From positions 124,001 to 188,000 of the forward strand of contig NZ_PJAR01000042.1 of assembly GCF_002836745.1 (NCBI RefSeq): 64,000 bases of DNA, given 5' to 3'. Under the pieces are notes generated by a model. The model saw nothing but the letters and a program-made list of their open reading frames with translations, was not told the origin of the DNA and ran no database searches. Each line of letters opens with the position of its first letter. Position 1 is the first letter of the stretch. This document shows positions 56,211-64,000 of this stretch, piece by piece. Made by a program: the position numbers and the translations under genes. The stretch is from Glaciecola sp. 33A. GTDB lineage: Bacteria; Pseudomonadota; Gammaproteobacteria; Enterobacterales; Alteromonadaceae.

Positions 56211-56600
56211 AGTTATTCTAATAATTACCGATTAAAAAAGTGGTCGCACTCTACCAATCTGGACGCCGATGGTCAAAAGCAATTTCCGCAAGACTCTGAA
56301 AAAGGACTCTGAAAAAGGACCCTGAAAAAGGACACACCTATATGAGTTCAAACAGGTGTGTCCTTTTTCTTGCAAACAGGTGTGTCCTTTTTCTTGCTTT
56401 TTCTTGTGGTGGGGTAATATCAGATGTCATAAATTTTGGTGTTGGCGCAACTAAACGCTAAAATATGGTGTCTATTAGACCTTTTTTTAATTATTATTAG
56501 AATAATTTGGTTATTTTGTTAATTCTTTTAGTTATTTAATAAAACTGTCACAGAATACTTTAATAATGGCTGTCAATTAATTATGTCACGAGTTAAATCC
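56211..56600. repeat. Gene-free gap with the most elaborate AGGTGTGTC repeat cluster
   Basis: Three 13-bp units in register, GACTCTGAAAAAG (56292-56304), GACTCTGAAAAAG (56305-56317) and GACCCTGAAAAAG (56318-56330), run straight into the core GACACACCT (56331-56339). This faces AGGTGTGTC (56354-56362) with a 14-nt loop. The right side is a 24-bp unit repeated exactly (56351-56374 and 56375-56398), so a second core lies at 56378-56386, followed by a decayed CTTTTTCTTG copy. From 56400 to 56600 is the phoB leader. One Pho half-site CTGTCAC (56545-56551) is present but no convincing full Pho box. Confidence 0.8.
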
Positions 56601-57290
56601 ATGTCTCGCACAATTTTGTTAGTTGAAGATGAAGCGCCCATCAGGGAAATGCTTACTTTCGTTTTAGAACAAGCTGGTTTTAATGTTGTTGAAGCCGAAG
56701 ACTTCGATATTGCATTAGAAAAAGTAAAAGAACCGTATCCTGATCTGATACTCCTTGACTGGATGTTGCCGGGTGGCAGTGGTGTTCAATTGGCAAAAAA
56801 GCTAAAACAGCACGAATTTACGCGTGAAATTCCTGTGATTATGTTGACTGCTCGAGGCGAAGAGGACGATAAAATCAGAGGTTTAGAAGCGGGTGCTGAT
56901 GATTATGTCACCAAGCCTTTTTCGCCAAAAGAGCTAGTCGCTCGTATCAAGGCTGTTATGCGTCGAGTGACACCCACTTCAAAAGAAGAGCCAATCCAGT
57001 TTAATGGTTTGATATTGGAACCTATTTCGCATCGAGTTACGGCCAATGATGATCCTTTGGATATGGGGCCAACCGAATTTAAGTTATTGCATTTCTTCAT
57101 GAGCCATCCGGAACGCGTTTACAGTCGCGAGTTGTTACTAGATAATGTATGGGGTACTAACGTTTACGTAGAAGATCGCACGGTTGATGTGCATATTCGC
57201 CGTCTTCGTAAGGCCTTATCACAACATGGTCACGATGCCATGATCCAAACTGTCCGTGGCGCAGGATATCGCTTCTCAAATAAGATTTAA
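56601..57290 (+). CDS. phoB: Phosphate regulon response regulator PhoB
   Basis: About 229 residues from the ATG at 56601 ([11 protein letters not shown]); an ATG at 56583 adds six unneeded residues. Receiver domain with phosphoacceptor Asp53 ([11 protein letters not shown]) and Lys in VTKPFSP; C-terminal OmpR-type winged helix with [14 protein letters not shown] and VRGAGYRF. It activates phosphate-starvation genes through Pho boxes. phoR follows 5 bp later. Confidence 0.96.
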   Translation: MSRTILLVEDEAPIREMLTFVLEQAGFNVVEAEDFDIALEKVKEPYPDLILLDWMLPGGSGVQLAKKLKQHEFTREIPVIMLTARGEEDDKIRGLEAGADDYVTKPFSPKELVARIKAVMRRVTPTSKEEPIQFNGLILEPISHRVTANDDPLDMGPTEFKLLHFFMSHPERVYSRELLLDNVWGTNVYVEDRTVDVHIRRLRKALSQHGHDAMIQTVRGAGYRFSNKI

Positions 57291-57295
57291 ATGTA

Positions 57296-58609
57296 ATGTA
57301 TTACCCGCGCTCATGGACCAAAAGCATATTAAGGCTATTTATTTATATAGCCTTAATTGTCTTACTTGGCATTTACTTAGAAAATGTCACTTTAGTGCTC
57401 TTGATCGCAACCGTGTCTCTCATTATTTTCAACTACCTGCACTTATACCAGTTAACTAAGTGGTTGTGGGAAAGTCGTAAAATGTCGCCACCATCAGCCC
57501 CCGGTGTTTGGGAACATGTGTATGAAGGCATTTATTATTTGCAACGCCGTAATAGGAATAAACGCCGTAACCTAGGTCAATTGGTCAAGCGCTTTCGCGA
57601 GGGATCTGAAGCACTTCCAGATGCTGTCGTTGTAGTAGATAAAGAAGCCAAAATTGTGTGGTGTAATCGTCATGCAAGGATTGAAATGGGATTAAAATGG
57701 CCTGACGATTCTGGACGCAGAATTGACAACCTTATCCGCCACCCTAAATTTATCGACTATTTTCATTCCGGTGAATATCAATATCCAATTGAAATTCCGG
57801 CTCCGACCAATCCCAATAAAACCTTTGAGTATCGGATAATGGCGTATGGTGAAGACCAACTCTTACTGATAGTTCGAGACGTTTCTCGTGTGTCTCAATT
57901 AGAAGAAATGCGCAAAGACTTTGTGGCCAATGTATCGCATGAACTGCGCACCCCACTGACGGTTATCAACGGCTATCTTGAAGTACTTACTGGCGACGGT
58001 GACGAACAAAATCCTTTCGTGAATAAAGCAATGACGGAAATGGGAACGCAAACTAAGCGCATGCAGGCTCTTATTGAAGACTTGCTTATTTTGTCGCGAA
58101 TTGAAGCATCGGCAGAGCGTATATATGAAAACACTATCGACATGACAGCAATGTTGAGGCAAGTTGAAACAGAAGCTAAAACCTTGAACAACGAAAAGCA
58201 ACATAATATTTCGTTTAAGGTGGATAACGAGTTGCGCATATTTGGTGTTGAAACTGAAATGCGCAGCGCTTGTTCAAACCTCATCTTTAACGCCATTTAT
58301 TACACGCCACCGGGTGGCAATATAAAAGTCATATGGAAAAAACGGGGTAACGCGGCCTGCTTTGCTGTGGTCGACAATGGCGATGGTATTGAAGACAAAC
58401 ATTTACGTCGGCTAACAGAGCGCTTTTATCGAGTGGACAAAGCGCGTTCGCGAAAAACCGGCGGTTCAGGTTTGGGGTTATCCATTGTTAAGCACGTACT
58501 GAATCATCACAATTCTTTTTTAAATATTGAGAGTAAAGTTGGTAAGGGCAGTGAATTTTCATTTATACTGCCTCCAGAACTTATTTATGAAAATAGTTTG
58601 GATTCGTGA
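57296..58609 (+). CDS. phoR: Phosphate regulon sensor histidine kinase PhoR
   Basis: A 437-residue kinase with two N-terminal membrane helices (about 7-50), a PAS domain (about 100-200), the phosphoacceptor His215 in NVSHELRTPLTVI, and an HATPase domain with NLIFNAIYYTPPGG, VVDNGDGIE and SGLGLSIVKHV. It phosphorylates PhoB at low phosphate. Its TGA overlaps the GTG of the next gene by 4 bp. Confidence 0.96.
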   Translation: MYYPRSWTKSILRLFIYIALIVLLGIYLENVTLVLLIATVSLIIFNYLHLYQLTKWLWESRKMSPPSAPGVWEHVYEGIYYLQRRNRNKRRNLGQLVKRFREGSEALPDAVVVVDKEAKIVWCNRHARIEMGLKWPDDSGRRIDNLIRHPKFIDYFHSGEYQYPIEIPAPTNPNKTFEYRIMAYGEDQLLLIVRDVSRVSQLEEMRKDFVANVSHELRTPLTVINGYLEVLTGDGDEQNPFVNKAMTEMGTQTKRMQALIEDLLILSRIEASAERIYENTIDMTAMLRQVETEAKTLNNEKQHNISFKVDNELRIFGVETEMRSACSNLIFNAIYYTPPGGNIKVIWKKRGNAACFAVVDNGDGIEDKHLRRLTERFYRVDKARSRKTGGSGLGLSIVKHVLNHHNSFLNIESKVGKGSEFSFILPPELIYENSLDS

Positions 58610-59766
58610 GCAGCGTACTATTTAAACAAGCCATTTCTGAAAAAATTAATTTCAGCTTAAATGACGGGAAGCGTTTTTTGTGCTCTTTTGTCTATTGGAT
58701 GATGTGTCTGTTTATCGGACTATTAGTATTTTTCCCGTTACACCTAAATGCGCAGGAGCAAGAACAGAGATCACCAGTTCAACCTGCAGTAACAAACTCA
58801 TCTCAAATAGACACATTAACCAACAAAGAACACAGTATAGAATTGCCAGATACCACTCCCGTAGACTTGGCCTCCTTGACCAAAAAAGAGAGTTTAGCCG
58901 GCGTTTATGGCAGCATATCTTCGGTAGGTTCGGATACTTTAGCCACCTTAATTTCACTATGGTCTGAGCAATTTAAAACCGTTTACCCGCATGTTAAATT
59001 TCAAATTCAAGCATCCGGCTCAGCAACAGCGCCGCAAGCGTTAACGCAAGGTACTGCGACAATAGGCCCAATGTCGCGGGCGCTGACAGCAACCGAAATC
59101 AGTCGCTTTACGCAAAAATATGGCTACCCACCAACAACGCTTATTGTTGCCGTGGATGCGATTGCTATTTATGTTGAAAAAAATAATCCGTTGCAATCGC
59201 TCACGCTACAGGAAGTGGATGCGCTTTTTTCGGTAACTAGATTCTGCGGTTCATCTAAGAAGATAGACACTTGGACTGATATTGGTGTGAATAAGTTCGG
59301 TGAAAATCGAGAAGTACTATTATATGGCCGTAATTCTGCGTCAGGAACCTATGACCTATTTAAGAAACAAGCCTTGTGCGAAGGTGATTTTAAGGCCACA
59401 GTTAATGAATTACCGGGGTCATCATCAGTCGTCTTATCGATTGCATCTTCTGTTGGCGGTCTTGGCTATGCAGCGCTTGGGCAGTTTGACGAAAATGTTA
59501 AAGCACTTTCTATTAGCACCGAAATCGATGGTGAAAATGATTATATAGAACCTAATACTGACAATATAACCTCGGGTAAATATCCATTCTCTCGCTACTT
59601 ATATATTGTGGTTAATAAGCCACCTGATCAGCAATTGCCGGTTTTGGAACGTGCATTTTTGACTTTTATTTTGTCTGATGAAGGACAGGATATGGTGGAT
59701 AAAAATGGCTACTATTCAATTAGTAATGAACTCAGGGACAAGCAATTAGTCTCTATTTTACGATAA
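58606..59766 (+). CDS. Phosphate ABC transporter substrate-binding protein (PstS-like)
   Basis: A 386-residue exported protein with a GTG start in a GTGA overlap with phoR. It has an unusually long N-terminal leader: about 30 residues before the hydrophobic segment (about 30-47, ending LHLNAQ) and a Gln/Thr-rich linker to about 95. The PBP-like domain shows GSVGSDTLATL-like SVGSDTLATL, ASGSATAPQAL, and GRNSASGTYDLFK, the phosphate-contact motifs of PstS. pstCAB and phoU are not downstream, which is unusual; instead a lipoprotein and a TonB-dependent receptor follow. Confidence 0.88.
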   Translation: MSSVLFKQAISEKINFSLNDGKRFLCSFVYWMMCLFIGLLVFFPLHLNAQEQEQRSPVQPAVTNSSQIDTLTNKEHSIELPDTTPVDLASLTKKESLAGVYGSISSVGSDTLATLISLWSEQFKTVYPHVKFQIQASGSATAPQALTQGTATIGPMSRALTATEISRFTQKYGYPPTTLIVAVDAIAIYVEKNNPLQSLTLQEVDALFSVTRFCGSSKKIDTWTDIGVNKFGENREVLLYGRNSASGTYDLFKKQALCEGDFKATVNELPGSSSVVLSIASSVGGLGYAALGQFDENVKALSISTEIDGENDYIEPNTDNITSGKYPFSRYLYIVVNKPPDQQLPVLERAFLTFILSDEGQDMVDKNGYYSISNELRDKQLVSILR

Positions 59767-59818
59767 TTAGGGTAATACGAGTCAAACAATTCCATAACGC
59801 CTGCCAGAAAAACATCGA

Positions 59819-59857
59819 ACACAATCTCAAACACAATCTCAAACTCAAACACACCCT
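59819..59857 (+). repeat. 12-bp tandem repeat ending in a degenerate core
   Basis: ACACAATCTCAA (59819-59830) repeats exactly at 59831-59842, then a shortened ACTCAA, then AACACACCCT, a degenerate form of GACACACCT. The arrangement is the same as at intact loci, suggesting an old copy whose core has drifted. Confidence 0.55.
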
Positions 59858-59887
59858 CTTGTATTAAACTTTTGTGACAATACCGCT

Positions 59888-59905
59888 GTGTAACATAACT
59901 GTCAT
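59888..59905 (+). promoter_or_regulatory. Probable Pho box
   Basis: GTGTAAC-ATAA-CTGTCAT fits the PhoB operator pattern of two 7-bp repeats (CTGTCAT-like) separated by 4 AT-rich bases. The second repeat is perfect and the first has two or three mismatches. It lies 69 bp before the lipoprotein ATG, right after the phoBR-pstS cluster, so PhoB control is plausible. Confidence 0.55.
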
Positions 59906-59973
59906 TTACATCAAGTAATCTCCCTTAAAAATTTTAGTAGTAATTTCTTATTTTTGAATCTTTGGAGAGCAAA

Positions 59974-62763
59974 ATGAACTTGAACGGACTATTTAGGGTT
60001 TCTGCAATTGCAGCTACTTTGGCACTTGGCGCATGTGGCGGAGATATTAATATTTCTGAAGGCGATATAGTTGATAATAGTGTTGTAAACAATGACAACA
60101 GCAACAGCGGTACTCCGGTTACTCCTACTCCTACTCCTGATGATACAAAACCAGGTTCAGTAGATACAGCATTAAGTGCTCAAGTATCGACCGCGTTAGG
60201 TCAATCCATTGAAGTTAGAGAACTTGTTGGTCGCCTTACTGATGCAGATGCTGTTAACGGTGTTATTAGACTCACTAACGACACTGTCTGGGCATTAACT
60301 GGAGCGGTCTTCGTTGGTAATGATAAAGCAAACAGCGTCACCCTTGAAATCGAACCAGGCACTATCATTTTTGGTAGCGCTGGCGCCGATTATTTGGTTA
60401 TCAGTCGAGATTCAAAAGTTGAAGCGCTAGGTACCGCGGCTTCTCCAATTATTTTCACTTCATACAATGACGTTATCGGTAACGAAGTTCAAGCTGGCCA
60501 ATGGGGCGGTATGATCATCCTTGGTAATGCACCAACAACCAAATGTCCAATTGACGGAACTGATTGTTCACTGCAAGTAGAAGGCGCTGAAACAGGCGCA
60601 GTATTTGGTGGTGTAAACGATGCTGACAATTCGGGTATACTCAACTATGTTGTCGTTAAATACGCAGGTTTCGAAATTGCACCTGATAATGAATTAAACG
60701 GTATTACTTTTGGTGGTGTTGGTTCGGGTACAGAAATTGATTATTTACAAGTTCATGCAAACGCGGATGACGGTGTCGAATTCTTCGGCGGTTCGGTGAA
60801 CGCTAAGCATCTTGTATTAACTTCAATTCAAGACGACTCAGTTGACTGGGACAATGGCTACAACGGCAAACTACAGTATGTCTATATTGAACATGCAAGT
60901 GACGGCTCTGATGCTAACCGTGGTATTGAAGGTGACGGCGATGGCGGTGACGGCACCCCGTTCTCACTCCCAAAAATTGCCAATGTTACGATTATTGGTA
61001 ATGACTTTGATAATACAAATACTGCTTCCGAGGGTGTTTTACTTCGTGACCAAACCGGTGCAAATATCATTAACATGCTAATTACTGGTCCAGCGGGCAT
61101 GGGTGAGTGTTTAGAAATGGATAATGACGCAACAGTTCAAGGTAACTTGGCCGACGGTGACATCACTATCACTAATTCAGTTATCGCTTGTGCGGAAGCA
61201 TTTAACTTTACTGCACCCGATGTTGACTTAAATAACTGGTTCGGTACAGAGCAACAAGGAAATAGCATCATTGCTTTTGCTGACCGTGCTAACGTTGGTA
61301 TTAATAGCGACGGTACCTTAACCTCGGAAAGCTCACTACGCACCTCGGGTGGCAATCCAGCAAGCTTAGACACCTATTTTGATACTAATGCATTTGTTGG
61401 CGCAATTGGCGCTAATGATTGGCGTCAAGGTTGGGCATTTGGTTTTGGTGGTGGTGAAGTCGGTGTGGTTACATCAGCGTCAGGTTGTCCAGCAGGAACA
61501 ACCACTATTCCAGCAGTGGATGGCACCACCAACACATGCCAGTTGTCTGGTCGTATTACGACTAACCTGCGTTTAACGGCGGGTAATCATTATGCATTAT
61601 CTGAAGCGGTGTTCATTGGTGGCGATAATACTGACAGTGCTACATTAATAGTCGACCCTGGTGTGGTTGTTTACGGAAGCTCAGGAGCGGATTATTTAGT
61701 GGTTAGCCGTGGTTCCAAAATTGAAGCGAACGGCACAGCAACGTCACCAATTACATTTACATCCAGTCAGCATGTTGCTAATGGCCTAACTGCTGGTCTA
61801 GCAAATGGTACCGCTGGTCAGTGGGGCGGTATGGTTATTTTGGGTAACGGTAATTCTACCAAATGTCCACAAGACGGCACAACTTGTTCGTTGCAAGTGG
61901 AAGGCGTGCAAGAAGGCGCCGTATTTGGAGGCGATAATGATGCTGATAATTCAGGAACCTTGCGCTACGTCCGAGTTATGCATGGTGGTTTTGAAGTTGC
62001 TCCTGATAACGAATTAAACGGTATAACTTTTGGTGCAGTCGGTTCAGGTATGGTTGTTGAGTATCTTCAAGTCCACAAAAACGCAGATGATGGTGTCGAG
62101 TTCTTTGGTGGTGCGGTTAATGCTAAGTATCTAGTTCTAACTGGTATTCAAGATGATTCAGTTGATTGGGACAACGGCTACAAAGGTAAAATGCAATTTG
62201 TACTGGTGAAACACGCAGATGACAACTCAGATGCGAACCGTGGTATTGAAGGTGACGGTGATGGTGGTGAAGGCACTGCTTTTTCTAACCCAACAGTTGC
62301 TAACATGACGATTATTGGTAATACCTTTAACACCACTAATGGTACTTCTGAAGGTGTTTTGTTGCGAGACCAAACTAACGCACAATTATATAACTTTGTG
62401 GTAACGGGTCCTGCTGGAATGGGCGAATGTTTCGAATCTGATTTATCAGATGGTGACATTACTCTAGAAGAAAACATGGACGGAACCAGTGCTACCCAGT
62501 TAGTATTTCAGTCTTCGGTACTCGCTTGTGCTGAAAATATTAATAATTCTGGTACCTTCGACCAACAAGCTTGGTTCATAGGTCAAGCTGGTAACTCAAT
62601 AGCAGCGGACCAGGAAGCTGTACTAAACGGGATCTTTACAATTGATGCAACAGCTCCTACGGACGTAACAACATTAGATAGCTTCTTTGTGCCGGTCGAT
62701 TTCATCGGCGCGGTTAAAGATGCAAACAATGACTGGACCGCAAACTGGACAGTAGGTTTATAA
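59974..62763 (+). CDS. Large duplicated-domain lipoprotein next to a TonB-dependent receptor
   Basis: About 929 residues from the ATG at 59974 (GGAG upstream; a TTG at 59962 is less likely). The lipobox is LALGAC (Cys21), followed by a Thr/Pro/Asp-rich linker. The rest is two homologous halves (about 60-490 and 500-929), each with GTIIFGSAGADYLVISR or its counterpart, the SLQVEG element, APDNELNGITFG, NADDGVEFFGG, DDSVDWDNGY and RGIEGDGDGG. The Asp/Gly-rich elements suggest calcium binding or a beta-helical fold. No catalytic motif is recognised. Its position between a Pho box and a TonB-dependent receptor suggests a surface-exposed phosphate or organophosphate binding role (inference). Confidence 0.8.
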   Translation: MNLNGLFRVSAIAATLALGACGGDINISEGDIVDNSVVNNDNSNSGTPVTPTPTPDDTKPGSVDTALSAQVSTALGQSIEVRELVGRLTDADAVNGVIRLTNDTVWALTGAVFVGNDKANSVTLEIEPGTIIFGSAGADYLVISRDSKVEALGTAASPIIFTSYNDVIGNEVQAGQWGGMIILGNAPTTKCPIDGTDCSLQVEGAETGAVFGGVNDADNSGILNYVVVKYAGFEIAPDNELNGITFGGVGSGTEIDYLQVHANADDGVEFFGGSVNAKHLVLTSIQDDSVDWDNGYNGKLQYVYIEHASDGSDANRGIEGDGDGGDGTPFSLPKIANVTIIGNDFDNTNTASEGVLLRDQTGANIINMLITGPAGMGECLEMDNDATVQGNLADGDITITNSVIACAEAFNFTAPDVDLNNWFGTEQQGNSIIAFADRANVGINSDGTLTSESSLRTSGGNPASLDTYFDTNAFVGAIGANDWRQGWAFGFGGGEVGVVTSASGCPAGTTTIPAVDGTTNTCQLSGRITTNLRLTAGNHYALSEAVFIGGDNTDSATLIVDPGVVVYGSSGADYLVVSRGSKIEANGTATSPITFTSSQHVANGLTAGLANGTAGQWGGMVILGNGNSTKCPQDGTTCSLQVEGVQEGAVFGGDNDADNSGTLRYVRVMHGGFEVAPDNELNGITFGAVGSGMVVEYLQVHKNADDGVEFFGGAVNAKYLVLTGIQDDSVDWDNGYKGKMQFVLVKHADDNSDANRGIEGDGDGGEGTAFSNPTVANMTIIGNTFNTTNGTSEGVLLRDQTNAQLYNFVVTGPAGMGECFESDLSDGDITLEENMDGTSATQLVFQSSVLACAENINNSGTFDQQAWFIGQAGNSIAADQEAVLNGIFTIDATAPTDVTTLDSFFVPVDFIGAVKDANNDWTANWTVGL

Positions 62764-62808
62764 CTACTCCAACAGTTTGAGAGTGTTTAGCTCGATAGTA
62801 AATTGATA

Positions 62809-62838
62809 CGAGTGCGTTACTGAAGGGTAGCGCACTCG
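62809..62838 (+). terminator. Possible weak terminator or attenuator hairpin
   Basis: An 8-bp perfect inverted repeat CGAGTGCG / CGCACTCG with a 14-nt loop and a short T-run (CGTTT). It lies between the lipoprotein and receptor genes and could reduce downstream transcription. Confidence 0.5.
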
Positions 62839-62911
62839 CGTTTCAAAGAGTCAGTTTTAGATGTTGCTTAATTTTAGGTATTGTAAAAAATTAGCAGCTA
62901 ATGAGGTTAAA

Positions 62912-64000
62912 ATGAACCAGTCTACAAGCAGGTTTTCGATCAAACAAGTGACACTTGCCGTAATGGCTTCGCTTGCGATAACTCAGCCAATTTTTGTGCA
63001 ATCTGCAATGGCTCAGCAATCAGATGAAGAAGAGGCAATTGAAGAAGTTGTTGCCACCGGAACAAGATTAAAAGGAACAGCAACCGCTGTTTTGGAGGAA
63101 CGTAAAAACCAAGCTTTTGTGGCAGATATCTTGGGTTCTGAACAAATTTCAAGAACAGGTGACAGTGATGCGGCATCTGCGCTTCGTCGTGTAACTGGTT
63201 TGACCTTGGTTGATGGCAAGTTCATCTATGTTCGTGGTTTAGGTGAACGATATTCAAGTACGCAATTGAACGGTGCCGCTGTACCTAGCCCGGATCCAAC
63301 CAGAAACGTTATTCCGTTGGATTTATTTCCAGCTGATATCATTGAAAGCCTGTCCGTACAGAAGTCGTTTTCGCCCTCTATGCCCGCTTCGTTTGGTGGT
63401 GGTAATGTTAATATTCGTTTAAAAACGATCCCGACTCAGTTTATATTTAACGTGTCCGGTAGTCTGGGTTATAACACCGAAAACTCAGGCGACGCGCTAG
63501 CTTATCGGGGCGGAGATAAAGATTGGCAGGGTCGTGATGATGGCACTCGTGGCGCCCCTTCATCCATCGGCTCTCGCTGGCAAAATAAACAGTTCCTAGA
63601 TTCACTAGATCAAGACGTTGCGCTCTCCTTGTTGCGCGATGTTAACCGTGACTACGACCCATTCTTAAAAAGTATTGGTCCAGATATGGGCTTCAGCTTT
63701 TCATTAGGTAACAGTTTTGATATCGATGATAAGTGGCGGTATGGTTTTTTGCTTACGAGTAGTTACGACAATAAAACAAACGTTTCACAAGAATACGAGC
63801 TACAACAAGCTGATAGAGTGCAAGATTCGATTAACCTAGTGCGTTTCTTTGACGATATTTCGGTCACGGAAACAAGTGTTAAATGGTCAAACATGCTCAA
63901 CTTAGGTATAGATTACAATCGTAATCATAGAGTGGATTACAGCTTGATTTTATTGAATGATACGCGCGATGAAATCAGCGAAAAATTTGGTAATACTGAA
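62912..64000 (+). CDS. TonB-dependent receptor, 3' end outside window
   Basis: The frame is open from the ATG at 62912 (GAGG just upstream) to the window edge, 363 codons. The signal peptide ends near SAMAQQ and the TonB box-like segment is EEVVATGTR. The plug domain has GSEQISRTGDSDAASALRRVTGLTLVDGKFIYVRGLGERYSSTQLNG in outline, VIPLDLFPADIIESLSVQK and SFGGGNVNI; the barrel then begins. It belongs to the large outer-membrane receptors (CirA/FhuA-like superfamily). The location after PhoBR suggests an organic-phosphorus substrate, but nothing in the visible sequence proves it. Confidence 0.9.
   Translation, partial: MNQSTSRFSIKQVTLAVMASLAITQPIFVQSAMAQQSDEEEAIEEVVATGTRLKGTATAVLEERKNQAFVADILGSEQISRTGDSDAASALRRVTGLTLVDGKFIYVRGLGERYSSTQLNGAAVPSPDPTRNVIPLDLFPADIIESLSVQKSFSPSMPASFGGGNVNIRLKTIPTQFIFNVSGSLGYNTENSGDALAYRGGDKDWQGRDDGTRGAPSSIGSRWQNKQFLDSLDQDVALSLLRDVNRDYDPFLKSIGPDMGFSFSLGNSFDIDDKWRYGFLLTSSYDNKTNVSQEYELQQADRVQDSINLVRFFDDISVTETSVKWSNMLNLGIDYNRNHRVDYSLILLNDTRDEISEKFGNTE

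Noticed and set aside
56534-56551. Pho box upstream of phoB
   Set aside because: Only one good half-site (CTGTCAC) is present and the partner 7-mer at the required spacing does not match; mentioned but not called.
59962-59973. TTG start for the large lipoprotein
   Set aside because: The ATG at 59974 has GGAG at proper spacing and gives a normal lipoprotein signal.

Overview
The window reads as chromosome of a marine gammaproteobacterium of the order Alteromonadales (Glaciecola/Paraglaciecola/Aliiglaciecola-like). The basis is the low-to-moderate G+C, the housekeeping gene content and order (rpsU-yqeY-dnaG-rpoD, tsaD/plsY/folB/folK/uppP, epmB-efp-epmA, yqiB-yqiA-parE), SulP, CcoG and SrkA proteins of that type, and two TonB-dependent receptors. 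I see no prophage, integron, CRISPR array, rRNA or tRNA gene. The genus is an inference.

Layout. 1-4.3 kb: the end of a DUF1249 (YqiB) gene, yqiA, parE and an exported protein. 4.3-5.6 kb: a REP-associated-type Y1 (HUH) transposase with a repeat cluster directly upstream. 5.6-9.6 kb: small proteins, then the full EF-P lysylation set (epmB diverging from efp-epmA) and a GGCT-like protein. 9.9-13.1 kb: aldehyde dehydrogenase plus a TPP enzyme of the acetolactate synthase type. 13.2-17.8 kb: cyclophilin, rlmG, alkB-like, bolA and a SulP transporter. 17.9-20.9 kb: ppiC, a methyltransferase-like lipoprotein and two DsbA-like CPAC proteins. 21-23.3 kb: btuB under a cobalamin riboswitch. 23.3-25.7 kb: srkA and ccoG. 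26-31.8 kb: a decayed DUF3016 gene and a 1545-residue secreted protein carrying two different nuclease domains. 32-39.7 kb: ybaK, a GNAT protein, galM, an Lrp regulator diverging from methionine gamma-lyase, a DMT exporter, an acyl-CoA dehydrogenase and a Nudix-like lipoprotein lacking the catalytic glutamates. 39.9-44.1 kb: an RND efflux pair. 44.4-49.1 kb: the macromolecular synthesis operon. 49.4-56.2 kb: tsaD, plsY, folB-folK-uppP, hinT, an HDOD protein, a DUF3718-like protein and rdgC. 56.6-64 kb: phoB-phoR-pstS-like, then a probable Pho box ahead of a duplicated-domain lipoprotein and a TonB-dependent receptor cut by the window edge.

The most unusual signal is not a gene. The 9-mer AGGTGTGTC (or its complement) occurs 27 times by my reading, against about 0.5 expected by chance. 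It has a consistent extended consensus, roughly AAAYAGGTGTGTCYTTATT. It occurs as single copies, as head-to-head inverted pairs that form hairpins between genes, and inside six occurrences in coding sequence. At about ten loci the DNA on one side of the core is a tandem array of 12-15 bp units. The unit sequence differs from locus to locus, but the array always starts at or within a base or so of the same point in the core (AGGTGTG|TC). This looks like a DNA-uptake-type or architecture motif with an associated repeat-generating process, or an unusual REP system served by the nearby Y1 transposase. I could not run counts or searches. All motif positions were read by eye, and comparisons with E. 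coli proteins are from memory.
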